From Prosthecobacter debontii (GTDB lineage: Bacteria; Verrucomicrobiota; Verrucomicrobiia; Verrucomicrobiales; Verrucomicrobiaceae): DNA of 64,000 nt. Made by a program: the position numbers and the translations under genes. How positions within the stretch are numbered: position 1 is the stretch's first letter; every line of letters begins with the position of its first letter. The notes under the pieces are model-generated. The model was not told the origin of the DNA. It searched no databases and saw only the letters and a list, made by a program, of their open reading frames with translations. This document shows positions 15,997 to 28,120 of this stretch, in pieces. The DNA lies in contig NZ_FUYE01000006.1 in the NCBI RefSeq assembly GCF_900167535.1, forward strand, positions 62,001 through 126,000, given 5' to 3'.

Positions 15997-18825
15997 TCAC
16001 AGGTCTAAGTCGGCACCGGAGGCAGTCGGGGAGGGCGGGGGCGCTTGTGAGGCGGCTTTTTCCAGCGCCTCCACGCGCTGCCTGAGACGCTCATTTTCCG
16101 CCGCCAGGGTCTCCATTTTTTTCACCAGAGCCTGGATGGACGCCAGGGCAACCCCATCCGCATCCACGGTGCCGATGCTACGCTCGCTGTCTCCCAGTCC
16201 GAAGGCTTCGTGGAAATCCTGTGCCATCGGCCCCACATGCCGCACCTCCGCCGGTTCCGCCTTGTAGTTCCACTCATACACTGGCAGATCGCGCACCCGC
16301 TGGAGCATCTCTTCCTCATCCACCGGCTTCACATTCGTTTTCAGATTCCGATCCGAGGCGTTCGTCCAGACGCCGCCGGTGGTGAGGTGAGCCCCGCTGG
16401 CGGCCTCGAGGGGGTGCATCGGGGCATCCACACCTTGCAGGCCGATGCTGCCATCTTTCAACACGGTGAGGGCGTTGCTCGGAGTTGTGACATCCGCCCC
16501 GTTACCGATGACGAAGAGGCGATCCCCCGCCTGGCGGTCGATCGTGGATAGGGGGGCGTAGGCTGTGGGGTAGGTGCCGATGACGAACTCAAAGGCCGAG
16601 TAAGCGAGCGTGCCTGGACCCACGGCGGTGGAGGCCAGTCCTTCCGCAGTCCCCTCCGCCCAGGCGGTGGATTGAGGGCCCTTGGCTAGGCCGCTGGCCC
16701 AGGCGGTGGAAAAAGTGCCTTCCGTGATCCCGTAGCCCCAGGCGGTATCGTGATCCATCCGGGCCTCTCCCCCACCCCAGGCCGTGCTGTCGTTACCCGT
16801 GGCTTGAGACAGATCCCCCCAGGCGGTGGCCCGACGACCAAAAGCGGTGCCGCGACCCCAGGCGGTGGAGGATTCCCCCTCCGCATTGCCTTCCGCCCAG
16901 GCGGTGGCGAAGATGCCATTAGCCTTGCCAGTGGCCCAGGCCGTGGAATCGGGGCCATCGGCCTGCGACATATTTCCCCAGGCGGTGGCCCGCTCCCCCA
17001 TGGCGATGGCGGAGCCTCCCCAGGAGGTGCTGTTGGTGCCCATGGCGAGCGCCCCTGCCCAGGCGGTGGCCATAAAACCGCCCGCCTCGCCACCTCCCCA
17101 GGCCGTGCTATCCAGACCATCGGCCTGGGACATCATGCCCCAGGCGGTGGCGTTGGTGCCGGAAGCCTGACCCTCCGCCCAAGCCGTGGCACGTTGGCCA
17201 AACGTGAACCCCCCCGCCCAAGCTGTAGAATAGGTTCCCATCGCCGTGGAGTGCTTTCCCCAAGCCGTCGCTCCGATGTCTCCAGCATCCCCCTCGGCCC
17301 AGGCGGTGCTATCGTAGCCACTCGCGTCAGACATGGTCCCCCAAGCCGTGGCATTGGTTCCTGAAGCTTGAGCGAGGGCCCACGCGGTGGATCGTTCTCC
17401 GAAGGCGATGCCGCCTCCCCAAGCGGTGGAATTTTCGAATTCCGCTCGCGAGAATTCACCCCAGGCCGTGGCGCGCTCCCCGATCGCATGACCACCAGCC
17501 CAGGCTGTGCTATCCATTCCAGACGCTTGGGACATCTGTCCCCAGGAGGTGGCGCGCTCTCCTCCCGCAGAAGCCAAGGCCCAGGCGGTGGAGCGGATAC
17601 CGTAAGAAAGGGCTCCTGCCCAAGCCGTGGCACCGACACCATCCGCCGAGGACCATTCTCCCCAGGCAGTGGCCCGCTGCACCGAGGCTCGTCCACCACC
17701 CCAGGCCGTGCTGTCTTGTCCTGAAGCGGTGGAGGTGTCTCCCCAGGCGGTCGCACGTTCACCGTTGGCGGCTCCGAAGGCCCAGGCGGTGGAGCGGATA
17801 CCGTAAGAAACGGCTCCTGCCCAAGCCGTGGCACCGACGCCATCGGCCGAGGACCACTCTCCCCAGGCCGTGGCCCGCTGCACCGAGGCTCGTCCACCAC
17901 CCCAGGCCGTGCTGTCCTGTCCTGAAGCGGTGGAGGTATCCCCCCAGGCGGTCGCACGCTCACCGTTGGCGGCTCCGAAGGCCCAGGCGGTGGAGCGGAT
18001 GCCGTAGGAAACGGCGCCTGCCCAGGCCGTGGCACCGACGCCATCCGCCGAGGACCACTCTCCCCAGGCTGTGGCTCTCTGCACGGAAGCCCGGCCACCA
18101 CCCCAGGCCGTGCTGTCTTGTCCTGAAGCGGTGGAGGTGTCTCCCCAGGCGGTCGCACGTTCACCGTTGGCGGCTCCGAAGGCCCAGGCGGTTGAGCGGA
18201 TGCCGTAGGAAACGGCCCCTGCCCACGCCGTGGCACCGACGCCATCCGCCGAGGACCATTCGCCCCAGGCCGTGCCGCCGGGTTGAGAGGCGGTGCCCCC
18301 ATTCCAGACGATGGCTCCCTGGGAGGTCTCGATGACGATCTTATCCGTCTGAATGCCAGACAGCTTCTCCGCCTCGATGGCAAACGGCACCGCAACGAGC
18401 GCAAGATCCGGCTGCAGCCACTCGAAACCGCTGACCCCATCGCTGAACCAGATGCGCAGAAACAAGTGTTTCCCCACCGGAGCCGTCAGCGCCTCGGGAA
18501 GTGCGGCCATGTGGGGCAGAGCGGTGTTACCGATTCCCAAGTGGTAAAAGCCATTTTCCACCGGCACCTCCACGGCGAGGGCATTGTCCGGTTCGCTCAT
18601 CGTGGCGGCGGCCCCGAGAGCATTGCTCCATACCGGCACGGCATCACCGCCGTTGGCCGTGGTCGCATGGTAAAGTAGGAACTTAAATTTCCCGGTGCCT
18701 GTAAAGGAAACCCCTCCGGCAGAGATCTTTCCCTGATGGGTGAATTGCCGGGGAAAATCTGCCCGTGCCACGCTGCCGCAACTGATCAGCATGAGGAGAA
18801 AAAACCGCAGGAACAGGGCGCGCAT
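15997..18825 (-). CDS. Large TAWG-repeat adhesin with C-terminal S74 chaperone domain
   Basis: 942 residues from ATG 18825, where the signal peptide begins (MRALFLRFFLLMLISCG); the frame is open 60 residues further upstream without export features. Residues about 30-175 are a phage-tail-like beta domain (FTHQGKISAGGVSFTGTGKF). Residues about 178-745 are some 40 short 13-14-residue repeats with a TAWG/TAWA core (STAWGGGRA, ATAWGEWSSADG), reminiscent of YadA-head repeats and predicted to form a trimeric beta-roll. About residues 820-910 are a peptidase S74 intramolecular chaperone domain (DRNLKTNVKPVDEEEM ... GPMAQDFHEAF), followed by a coiled coil (ALVKKMETLAAENERLRQRV). S74 domains drive trimer folding and then self-cleave. 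So a surface fibre is likely. No membrane-anchor domain is seen, so the mode of attachment is open. Confidence 0.85.
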   Translation of the reverse strand: MRALFLRFFLLMLISCGSVARADFPRQFTHQGKISAGGVSFTGTGKFKFLLYHATTANGGDAVPVWSNALGAAATMSEPDNALAVEVPVENGFYHLGIGNTALPHMAALPEALTAPVGKHLFLRIWFSDGVSGFEWLQPDLALVAVPFAIEAEKLSGIQTDKIVIETSQGAIVWNGGTASQPGGTAWGEWSSADGVGATAWAGAVSYGIRSTAWAFGAANGERATAWGDTSTASGQDSTAWGGGRASVQRATAWGEWSSADGVGATAWAGAVSYGIRSTAWAFGAANGERATAWGDTSTASGQDSTAWGGGRASVQRATAWGEWSSADGVGATAWAGAVSYGIRSTAWAFGAANGERATAWGDTSTASGQDSTAWGGGRASVQRATAWGEWSSADGVGATAWAGALSYGIRSTAWALASAGGERATSWGQMSQASGMDSTAWAGGHAIGERATAWGEFSRAEFENSTAWGGGIAFGERSTAWALAQASGTNATAWGTMSDASGYDSTAWAEGDAGDIGATAWGKHSTAMGTYSTAWAGGFTFGQRATAWAEGQASGTNATAWGMMSQADGLDSTAWGGGEAGGFMATAWAGALAMGTNSTSWGGSAIAMGERATAWGNMSQADGPDSTAWATGKANGIFATAWAEGNAEGESSTAWGRGTAFGRRATAWGDLSQATGNDSTAWGGGEARMDHDTAWGYGITEGTFSTAWASGLAKGPQSTAWAEGTAEGLASTAVGPGTLAYSAFEFVIGTYPTAYAPLSTIDRQAGDRLFVIGNGADVTTPSNALTVLKDGSIGLQGVDAPMHPLEAASGAHLTTGGVWTNASDRNLKTNVKPVDEEEMLQRVRDLPVYEWNYKAEPAEVRHVGPMAQDFHEAFGLGDSERSIGTVDADGVALASIQALVKKMETLAAENERLRQRVEALEKAASQAPPPSPTASGADLDL
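17640..18265 (-). repeat. 201-bp near-identical tandem repeat inside the adhesin gene
   Basis: The segment coding for TAWGEWSSADGVGA and the next four short repeats (67 residues, 201 bp) is present in three near-identical full copies plus part of a fourth; copies begin near 18242, 18042, 17841 and 17640. Outside this block the short repeats have diverged. This is a recent expansion, and copy number is expected to vary between strains. Confidence 0.85.
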
Positions 18826-19148
18826 GAGCAGGGAGATGGTTGAGCTGAACTCTAGGCATTCACTAGATAAGGGAACTGACTTAGCAAGCAAGTTTACGGC
18901 CATATTCTTAACCGGCAGTTTTCCTTCTGAATCCGCTAAAATCCTGACTTTGGCTTGAGTTGATGCGCCTTTCTCTGTCCCTCGGCTCCCTAGACAGAGC
19001 TTCAAGAATGAGAATCGATCCGCCCCAAGGGTGTTTCCGTGGCTTGATTTTACTGGCGTTGTGGGGTGTTTTCCGGCTGAATAGCAACGTCTTATCCCCC
19101 CAGGCGTTCTAGCCCAGGCATTCTCGGCGCCTTCTCTTTGTTTTCATC
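18826..19148. other. Divergent intergenic region adhesin operon / PQQ-propeller gene
   Basis: 323 bp between divergent genes. It holds a CTCTGTC/GACAGAG hairpin (18973-18999) and a T-rich block near 19045-19075. I see no convincing promoter pair and no gene. Confidence 0.35.
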
Positions 19149-20405
19149 ATGAGAGCTTTTCCCACTTCCCTCGTCCTGTCCCTGGCGCTGCCTTTTGGTT
19201 TCACCACCTCTCTCACCTCCACCTTCGCGGCAGACTGGCCCAGCTTCCGGGGAGCGGACCGCCAGGACATCTCTCGCGAGTCTGGCCTGCTCAAAGAGTG
19301 GCCCGAGAATGGGCCGAAGCAGGTGTGGCTGAATCAGGATGTGGGCTTGGGCTACTCCGGCTATGCCATCGTGGGCGATAGCCTCTACACCCTGGGCGCA
19401 CGGGATGCCGTGGAGTATGTCATCGCCGTGGATGTGGCCACGGGGAAGGAAAAGTGGTCGGCTGAGGCCGGGGCGCTGCTGACGAATAACTGGGGCAACG
19501 GCCCCCGCAGCACCCCCACGGTGGATGGAGACCATGTCTATGCCATGGGCGGCAAAGGCACGCTCGTTTGCCTAACCAAAAGCGATGGTAAAGAAGTCTG
19601 GCGCGTCACCATGGAGAGCCTGGGCGGGCAGCTCCCTGGCTGGGGGTTCTGCGAAAGCCCGCTGGTGGAGGGCAACCTTGTCATCGTCACCCCCGGTGGA
19701 CCGCAGGGCACGCTGGCGGCCTTTGATAAGCTGACCGGCACACCCGCCTGGCGCTCCGCAACCTGGACGGACCCCGCCCAGTATTCCTCCATCGTGCCAG
19801 TGGATCACCATGGCACCCGCCAGCTCATCCAGCTCACCATGCAGAGTGTGGCCGGCGTGAATGCGGCCAATGGGGAACTGCTGTGGAAAAACGAGTTCCC
19901 GGGTAAAACCGCCGTCATCCCCACCCCGATTTTCAGCGAGGGCCAAGTCTTCGTCACCGCCGGGTATGGAGTCGGCTGCAAGTCCTTCAAGATCGGCGCG
20001 GATAACAGCATCGAGGAACTGTATCAGACCCTGGAGATGGGCAACCATCACGGCGGTGTCGTGCTGGTGAATGGTCACCTCTACGGCTTCGCTGAAAAGA
20101 ATGGTTGGACCTGCATGGACTTCAAAACCGGCGAGGTGAAGTGGGTGGAAAAACGAACTCTGGGTAAAGGTGCCATCCATGCTGCCGATGGCATGCTCTA
20201 TCTGTTGGAGGAGAAAACTGGCACCGTGGTGCTCATCACCGCCACCCCCGAAGGCTGGCAGGAGCATGGCCGCTTCACCCTCCAGCCTCAGACCACGCAG
20301 CGGAATCCTAAAGGCATGATCTGGACCCACCCCGTGGTCAGCGGCGGCCGCCTCTACCTGCGGGATCAGGAGCTGCTCTTCAGCTTCGATGTGAGCGGGA
20401 AGTGA
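19149..20405 (+). CDS. Exported PQQ-binding-like beta-propeller protein
   Basis: 418 residues with a signal peptide (residues 1-25, FPTSLVLSLALPFGF). The body is a WD40-like propeller of PQQ-type blades: FRGADRQDISRESGLLKEWP is the usual first blade of this family (outer-membrane protein assembly BamB-like/PQQ-repeat type), and VDVATGKEKWSAEAG, KSDGKEVWRVTMES and DFKTGEVKWVEKR are successive Trp-docking blade motifs. No catalytic PQQ-dehydrogenase residues are evident, so it is more likely structural than enzymatic. These proteins are frequent in Verrucomicrobiota/Planctomycetota. Stands alone on its strand. Confidence 0.85.
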   Translation: MRAFPTSLVLSLALPFGFTTSLTSTFAADWPSFRGADRQDISRESGLLKEWPENGPKQVWLNQDVGLGYSGYAIVGDSLYTLGARDAVEYVIAVDVATGKEKWSAEAGALLTNNWGNGPRSTPTVDGDHVYAMGGKGTLVCLTKSDGKEVWRVTMESLGGQLPGWGFCESPLVEGNLVIVTPGGPQGTLAAFDKLTGTPAWRSATWTDPAQYSSIVPVDHHGTRQLIQLTMQSVAGVNAANGELLWKNEFPGKTAVIPTPIFSEGQVFVTAGYGVGCKSFKIGADNSIEELYQTLEMGNHHGGVVLVNGHLYGFAEKNGWTCMDFKTGEVKWVEKRTLGKGAIHAADGMLYLLEEKTGTVVLITATPEGWQEHGRFTLQPQTTQRNPKGMIWTHPVVSGGRLYLRDQELLFSFDVSGK

Positions 20406-20510
20406 GTCTGTGGAGGAAACGGCAACGTCGGCAGCTTCGATGCGCTGATCATCCGCCAACTCATCGCTTGGCACGGGCACGCTCTTTCGGTTAGGCTTCG
20501 TCCTGAGACC

Positions 20511-21260
20511 ATGCGTCATTTCCTGAAATCGATCATCTCCAGGGAGGATCCCGCGCCGCAGAGTCGATCCAGCCTCGGGGTGACTTTCCTCGTGCTAGCC
20601 GTCCTCTGGGCTCTGTGGCTGATCGTCCAGCCACCCCGACCATCCCCCGCCTCATCCCTAGAGTCCGCCCAGGCCACCCTCCCGTCTCCGCCCTCAGCGG
20701 GGGCAAAGCCCGCCGCCGAGTCTGCACCTCAGCCCCCGCCTCGTCTCCCCAAGCCCGTCACCCGCAAAGCCGTCTGGCGGTTGGCTCCAGGGGAAAGCGG
20801 GCTGCTGAGCTATGTCTCGGAAAAGACCCGCACCAACGGAATCATGCTGGTCACTCTCAACACCGATGAGGAAGGGAAAGTGATTCTGGAACGCCAGGAA
20901 TTTGACGTGCAGGACTCGGCTCTGCAGGCCCATGACCTCAAACCGCACCTGCCCGAGATCTTTGAATTTGAGCGATCTGACACGCTGAATGCCGCCCAAG
21001 CCCAGACGCTGTTAAAGTCCTTGAACGGTCATGAGGGGGTCACCCAACAAGGCGGTGGCCGCTCCTGGGGCCCTTTCGGCCAACCCCGCCGCGGCACCCA
21101 CACCCTGCGGTATGCTAACGGTGAAATGATCCGCCGAGAAGCCCTGATGGTCTTGCTGCATGAAGCCGATCCGGCAGGGCTTTACCAAGTGGAGGTCGAA
21201 CTCACCACCGAACACGGCCCCGGAAGCCTTGAACCGAACGCCTCTGCCGCTGATGAATAG
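20511..21260 (+). CDS. Hypothetical single-pass membrane protein
   Basis: 249 residues, not recognised. Residues 24-42 (GVTFLVLAVLWALWLIV) form a membrane anchor, then a Pro/Ala-rich linker to about residue 85, then a compact domain. In the latter, TLRYANGEMIRREALMVLL, near the C-terminus, is the most structured part. The layout suggests a small cytoplasm-anchored protein with an extracytoplasmic domain. About 105 bp downstream of the PQQ-propeller gene; may be co-transcribed. Confidence 0.7.
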   Translation: MRHFLKSIISREDPAPQSRSSLGVTFLVLAVLWALWLIVQPPRPSPASSLESAQATLPSPPSAGAKPAAESAPQPPPRLPKPVTRKAVWRLAPGESGLLSYVSEKTRTNGIMLVTLNTDEEGKVILERQEFDVQDSALQAHDLKPHLPEIFEFERSDTLNAAQAQTLLKSLNGHEGVTQQGGGRSWGPFGQPRRGTHTLRYANGEMIRREALMVLLHEADPAGLYQVEVELTTEHGPGSLEPNASAADE

Positions 21261-21490
21261 CGGTCCTGTGAGGATAGCTCAGAGAGGCGCCTTTTTGGGG
21301 GCACTCGTTGCAGCTACGCTCCACTGCCTACTCACCAGCCAGAGTCTCTAAGGCCTCCAGCTGCTTCCAGTATACCCTCTCAAAGATACAGCCACGTCAA
21401 GGGCGCTTCCCCCCATTCATCCCCACTCCTGCACAAGGGATCACCTGACACTTGCGACTCTCACAAAGCCGCCTAAGCTGCGCGCCCCTT

Positions 21491-23101
21491 ATGGCCCAGC
21501 AGTTCAAGATTCTCATCGCCGGTAACAACGACCCCATCTCGAGTAAAGGTATCGATCTCCTCAAGGCGGAGCCGTCCTTCTCCGTCGAGGTGAACATGAA
21601 CCTGAAGGCGGAAGACGCCATGGTGGAGGCCTCCCGCGATGCCCACGCCATCATCGTCCGCAGCGGTGCCAAGGTGACCGCCAAGGTGCTGGATGCCGCC
21701 CCCCTCCTGAAAGTGGTCGGTCGTGCCGGTGTCGGCGTGGATAACATCGACGTCCCCGTGGCCAGCAAGCGCGGCGTCGTTGTCATGAACACCCCTGGCG
21801 GTAATACGATCTCCACAGCTGAGCAGGCCTTCACCCTCATGATGGCGCTTTCCCGCAAGACCCCTCAGGCCCACGCCACGATTGTGGACGGCAAGTGGGA
21901 CCGCAAGAGCTTCCAGGGCACGGAAGTCTATGGCAAGACCCTCGTGGTGCTCGGCATGGGCCGCATCGGAGCCGAATTTGCCAAGCGCGCCAAGGCCTTT
22001 GGCATGCGTGTGGTGGCCTATGACCCTTACCTTTCCAAAAACCGTGCCGAGAGCCTCGGCGTGGAGCTTTGCGAAGACCTCGACTCCGCCATCGTGCAGG
22101 CCGACTACATCACGATGCACATGCCTCTGACCCCAGAGACGAAGCACATGATCAATGCCAAGCGCCTGGCTTCCCTGAAGAAAAGCTGCCGCATCATCAA
22201 CTGCGCTCGCGGCGGTCTGATCGATGACGCCGCCCTGGCGGAAGCTCTGACCCATGGCACCATCGCTGGTGCAGCCCTGGACGTCTTCGAAACCGAGCCG
22301 CCTCCGGCTGACTACCCGCTGCTGAAGGCCCCGAACACCGTCTTCACCCCCCACCTCGGTGCCTCCACCGAAGAAGCCCAGGAAAACGTTGGCATCGAGA
22401 TCGCGGAAGTGATCAAGGCCCACCTGCTTCAGGGCACCGTGGTCAATGCGGTGAACATGCCGAACGTCGATCCGAAGACCCTGGCCGACCTGGGACCCTT
22501 CCTGAAATTCGGCGAGCTCCTCGGTCGTCTGATTTCCCAATACGCCCCGGCACGCTCCAACGGCGTGACCATCAGCTACAGCGGCAAGGTGGGCACCGGA
22601 GACACCACCCTCATTTCCCGAGCTGTGCTCAAGGGTTTCCTGGAGCGTGCGGTCGGCCCTGAGCAGGTGAACTACATCAACGCCACCGGTGTGGCCGAAG
22701 GCCTGGGCCTACGCTTCAGCGAAAGCCGCGTGCCAGACGCCAGCGAGTTCACCGACCTCATCGAAGTCCACGCCACCAACGGCACGGAGACCGCCAGCAT
22801 TGCCGGCACCTTCTTCGCCGGTGAGCCACGCATCGTGAAGGTCAATGGCCGCCACATCGAGACTCGTCCAGAAGGCACCCTGCTGCTGATCGAAAACATC
22901 GACCAGCCCGGCATGATCGCCGCCTACAGCACCATCCTGGGCAAGCACAAGATCAACATCGCGGACATGTCCCTGAGTCGTAACAAAGAAGGCGGCACCG
23001 CCCTCACCCTGCTCACGCTGGACAGCACCCCGAGCACCGCCGTGATCGCTGAGCTGGAGGCCATCAACGGCATCAGCCGTGTGCACAGCGTGGTGGTCTA
23101 A
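21491..23101 (+). CDS. serA: D-3-phosphoglycerate dehydrogenase
   Basis: 536 residues, the long form of SerA, cytosolic. It oxidises 3-phosphoglycerate with NAD+, the first step of serine synthesis. N-terminal substrate and NAD domains: GRAGVGVDNIDVPVAS, the Rossmann motif VVLGMGRIGAEFAKRAKAFG, the NCARGGLIDD catalytic segment with Arg, and Glu/His at FETEPPP and TPHLGAST. An intermediate (ASB) domain runs to about residue 450 and an ACT domain at the end (LLIENIDQPGMIAAYSTILG) that should give allosteric serine control. ATG 21491 begins directly at the core; 13 upstream residues are possible but unlikely. A clear terminator follows. Confidence 0.96.
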   Translation: MAQQFKILIAGNNDPISSKGIDLLKAEPSFSVEVNMNLKAEDAMVEASRDAHAIIVRSGAKVTAKVLDAAPLLKVVGRAGVGVDNIDVPVASKRGVVVMNTPGGNTISTAEQAFTLMMALSRKTPQAHATIVDGKWDRKSFQGTEVYGKTLVVLGMGRIGAEFAKRAKAFGMRVVAYDPYLSKNRAESLGVELCEDLDSAIVQADYITMHMPLTPETKHMINAKRLASLKKSCRIINCARGGLIDDAALAEALTHGTIAGAALDVFETEPPPADYPLLKAPNTVFTPHLGASTEEAQENVGIEIAEVIKAHLLQGTVVNAVNMPNVDPKTLADLGPFLKFGELLGRLISQYAPARSNGVTISYSGKVGTGDTTLISRAVLKGFLERAVGPEQVNYINATGVAEGLGLRFSESRVPDASEFTDLIEVHATNGTETASIAGTFFAGEPRIVKVNGRHIETRPEGTLLLIENIDQPGMIAAYSTILGKHKINIADMSLSRNKEGGTALTLLTLDSTPSTAVIAELEAINGISRVHSVVV

Positions 23102-23125
23102 GACCTCGTGATCTGACCTCCTTCC

Positions 23126-23168
23126 AGGCCGGGTAGGTTCTCTTCGCAGAACCGCCCGGCCTTTTTTG
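23126..23168 (+). terminator. Intrinsic terminator of serA
   Basis: A long GC-rich hairpin (GGCCGGG...CCCGGCC with GGTTCT/AGAACC inside) ends in six T residues 24 bp after the serA stop. The convergent kinase gene ends just beyond. Confidence 0.85.
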
Positions 23169-23183
23169 TCCCTCGATGGATCT

Positions 23184-25685
<2,502 letters not shown>

Positions 25686-25767
25686 GCGCTAAAGATGCGT
25701 GAATCCTGGACGCTGTCTTGCAAAGATGCGCTCCTTCACCTCTATCTTTACCCCCGATCTCACCTGC

Positions 25768-26706
25768 ATGAATGCCTTTTTCACCTGCTTGGCCCGTCTC
25801 GCAGGCATCGGCTGTCTCAGCCTCGCACTGGTCGGATGCGGGCCGCAGGAGGTTCCGAATCTTCAGGGCAAGACCATGGGCACGACCTGGAGCCTGCAGG
25901 CGGTGGGGGCCGATGAAGCCCTTCGAGTGTTGATTCAAACCCATCTGGACCAGCGAGAAGCGGTGTTTTCTCACTGGAAAGCGGACTCGCCTCTTTCGCA
26001 GTTCAATGCGAGCACGAGCACGAACTGGGTGCCTGTGCCGCTCGAACTGGTACGGATCATCGAGGTGGCTCACGAGGTGGCACGAGAAACCGAAGGTGCG
26101 TTGGATGTGACCCTCGGCCCCCAGGTGGAGGCGTGGGGATTTGGCGGGAAGCCGGAGCAAGCTGATAAACCCGGTCTGGAGCACGTGGGCTGGCGTCACC
26201 TCGCTTGGCGAGAGGCTCCTCCTGCCCTGAAAAAAGATGCACCGGAGGTGCGCCTGAATGTGGCGGCTGTGGCTGAGGGATTCCTCCTGGATGAACTCGT
26301 GGCCCGACTGCGGGCGGAGGGCCTCCAAAACTTTCTGCTCGAACTCGGGGGTGAGGTCTTTGCCAGTGGTCACGCGCCGGATGGAGGCCCCTGGCGGGTG
26401 GGTTTGCAATCGCCCGACGGCATCCCTGGAAACACCCTGGAAAGGCTGCCTCTCACCGATGCCTGCATCTCCACCAGCGGCAGCTACCGCCACCGTTATG
26501 AGAAGGAGGGGCACACCTACAGTCACATCATCGACCCACGCACGGGGCGGCCCATCACGCATCGGCTGGTGTCCGTCACGGTCATCCATCCTCGGGCGGT
26601 CCTGGCGGATGGCTACGCCACGGCCCTGATGGTGCTGGGACCGGAAAAAGGGCGCGAAGTGGCGCAGCGGCTCAGTCTACGGGTGATCTGGCTGGAGGAG
26701 GAGTAG
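25768..26706 (+). CDS. apbE: FAD:protein FMN transferase (ApbE), lipoprotein
   Basis: 312 residues from ATG 25768, where a lipoprotein signal (FFTCLARLAGIGCLSLALVGC) begins with the lipobox Cys at residue 24; an in-frame ATG upstream (25726) is less likely. It covalently attaches FMN to periplasmic flavoproteins such as RnfG and NqrC using FAD and Mg2+. Signature stretches: KTMGTTWSLQ, DVTLGPQVEAWGFG, LLELGGEVFASG, SGSYRHRY, IIDPRTGRPI and the Asp/Thr-rich metal site near LADGYATALMVLG. Single gene; 13 bp of noncoding sequence separate its upstream neighbour start from the divergent kinase. Confidence 0.93.
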   Translation: MNAFFTCLARLAGIGCLSLALVGCGPQEVPNLQGKTMGTTWSLQAVGADEALRVLIQTHLDQREAVFSHWKADSPLSQFNASTSTNWVPVPLELVRIIEVAHEVARETEGALDVTLGPQVEAWGFGGKPEQADKPGLEHVGWRHLAWREAPPALKKDAPEVRLNVAAVAEGFLLDELVARLRAEGLQNFLLELGGEVFASGHAPDGGPWRVGLQSPDGIPGNTLERLPLTDACISTSGSYRHRYEKEGHTYSHIIDPRTGRPITHRLVSVTVIHPRAVLADGYATALMVLGPEKGREVAQRLSLRVIWLEEE

Positions 26707-27121
26707 CTAATACCCACCTGATGAAATCATGAGTTAAATTCGTGGGCAAGATCGAGTTCTCTCCTCACCTCAGCTCTTTCGCTAAGCGAAAAGTGAGGTG
26801 AGGGGGCGTGAGAGTCCTGTTTCTATACTCTCATTTCATGAGGGCCTCAGACCTCAGCGCGGCCTGAAGGGCCGCTGGATTCAGCCCAGGCCGCAAGGCC
26901 TGGGAAACCCCGAGCTCCGTCGATTTACCCACGTCGCGCTCTGAAGGAGCGCGGGAACGGGCGGCACGTTTCCACCTCCCATTCCCTCTCCCGCGACCCT
27001 TCAGGCCGCGACTTTTGAGAGGTGGGTCTCTTCCCACCCACCCAGGGCTTGCTTCGCTTCGGCCTGGGCTGAATCCGGCGGTCCTTTGGACCGCAAGGCC
27101 CTCTGATACCCGCCTGACGAA
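26707..27121 (-). repeat. 415-bp palindrome-rich repeat, copy B (inverted to copy A)
   Basis: Same order of hairpins as 13042-13457 on the opposite strand, with the same direct terminal sequences (CTAATACCCACCTGATGA at one end, GGTATCAG/CCCGCCTGACGA at the other). A 168-bp remainder to the next gene carries a hairpin with CCCACTC/GGGAGTG-type arms near 27130 and nothing else I can name. Confidence 0.75.
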
Positions 27122-27289
27122 AAAAGTCCCCACTCTCCTCCTGGGGAGTGCCTGAGAAGCCAAAGAGTTTATGAGAGGGGCTGGTGAAGTCTGAGCAAGG
27201 GATGTCTTCCATCGAGGGGGTGTCCTCCGAACTCGATAAATCCGACTTCGCATTCCGGGAGGCAGTGCTAAACGTATGCTCATCTTCAC

Positions 27290-28063
27290 ATGCCACTGAT
27301 TGACCGACTCGAATCCCGATTGGGCCGCTTTGCCATTCCTGGGCTCATCCAGGCAATCGCCATTCTCCAGCTTTTCACCCTGCTCATTTTCATGTTCCTC
27401 TCGCCGGATGCCCGGCAGCCGTATGAGGACTTCCTGATGCTGCAGCCGGAGCTTGTGCTTCAGGGCCAAGTGTGGCGGCTCATCACCTACATCTTCATCC
27501 CCAGCAGCAGCCTCATTTTTGCCATCATCGGGGCCATGTTCATGATGTGGCTAGGGCGCGGCTTGGATGAGGCCTGGGGCTCCTTCCGAGTGAACCTCTA
27601 TGTCTTCGGCGGTATGATTTCTCTGGCCATCGGTGCCCTGATCTTTGGGTATCAAGCCAATGCCATGTGGTTTTACCTCACGGCCTTGTTTGCCTTTGCC
27701 ACGATCTACCCGAATGAGGAAATCCTGCTTTTTTTCATCCTGCCGGTGAAGATCAAATGGATCGCGCTCTTCACGGCGGTGATGCTGGGTCTATCGGTCA
27801 TTTCCAGTCCCGCTTTCCTGATTCCCGTCTTTTTTGCCCTGCTGAACTACGCCGTCACCTTCGGGCCTCGTTACATCCGCGGGCAGGTGCAGTCGGCCCG
27901 TGTGGCCAGCCGGAGAGCCCAATTCGAGCAGTCTCACCAGGCCGCCGCTTACTTCCATCAATGCAAAATCTGTGGGAAAACCGAGGTGGATGATCCCACC
28001 CTGAATTTCCGCGTCACTGAAGCAGGGGACGAAATTTGTTCATCCTGCCGGAAGGGGAAGTAA
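27290..28063 (+). CDS. Rhomboid-like membrane protein with C-terminal zinc ribbon
   Basis: 257 residues, about five to six membrane segments between residues 20 and 195. The topology and the opening LITYIFIPSSSLIFAIIGAMFMMWLG resemble rhomboid-fold (DUF1751/rhomboid-like) membrane proteins, but the GxSG nucleophile and the distal His are not visible: segment GGMISLAIGALIFG replaces them. It is therefore likely a pseudoprotease or a fold-relative. Residues about 225-257 form a zinc ribbon (CKICG ... CSSCR, two CxxC knuckles), an unusual partner for this fold. nrdR follows 57 bp later on the same strand. Confidence 0.75.
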   Translation: MPLIDRLESRLGRFAIPGLIQAIAILQLFTLLIFMFLSPDARQPYEDFLMLQPELVLQGQVWRLITYIFIPSSSLIFAIIGAMFMMWLGRGLDEAWGSFRVNLYVFGGMISLAIGALIFGYQANAMWFYLTALFAFATIYPNEEILLFFILPVKIKWIALFTAVMLGLSVISSPAFLIPVFFALLNYAVTFGPRYIRGQVQSARVASRRAQFEQSHQAAAYFHQCKICGKTEVDDPTLNFRVTEAGDEICSSCRKGK

Positions 28064-28120
28064 CGGAAAAATCCGGTCCTTGCCAACTTCCCGCCCAATG
28101 GCATCTTAGAGACTCCACCC

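Noticed and set aside
17640..18265. Assembly artefact in the 201-bp repeats
   Set aside because: Copies differ by scattered single substitutions, so they are real units, though the copy number remains uncertain from short reads.
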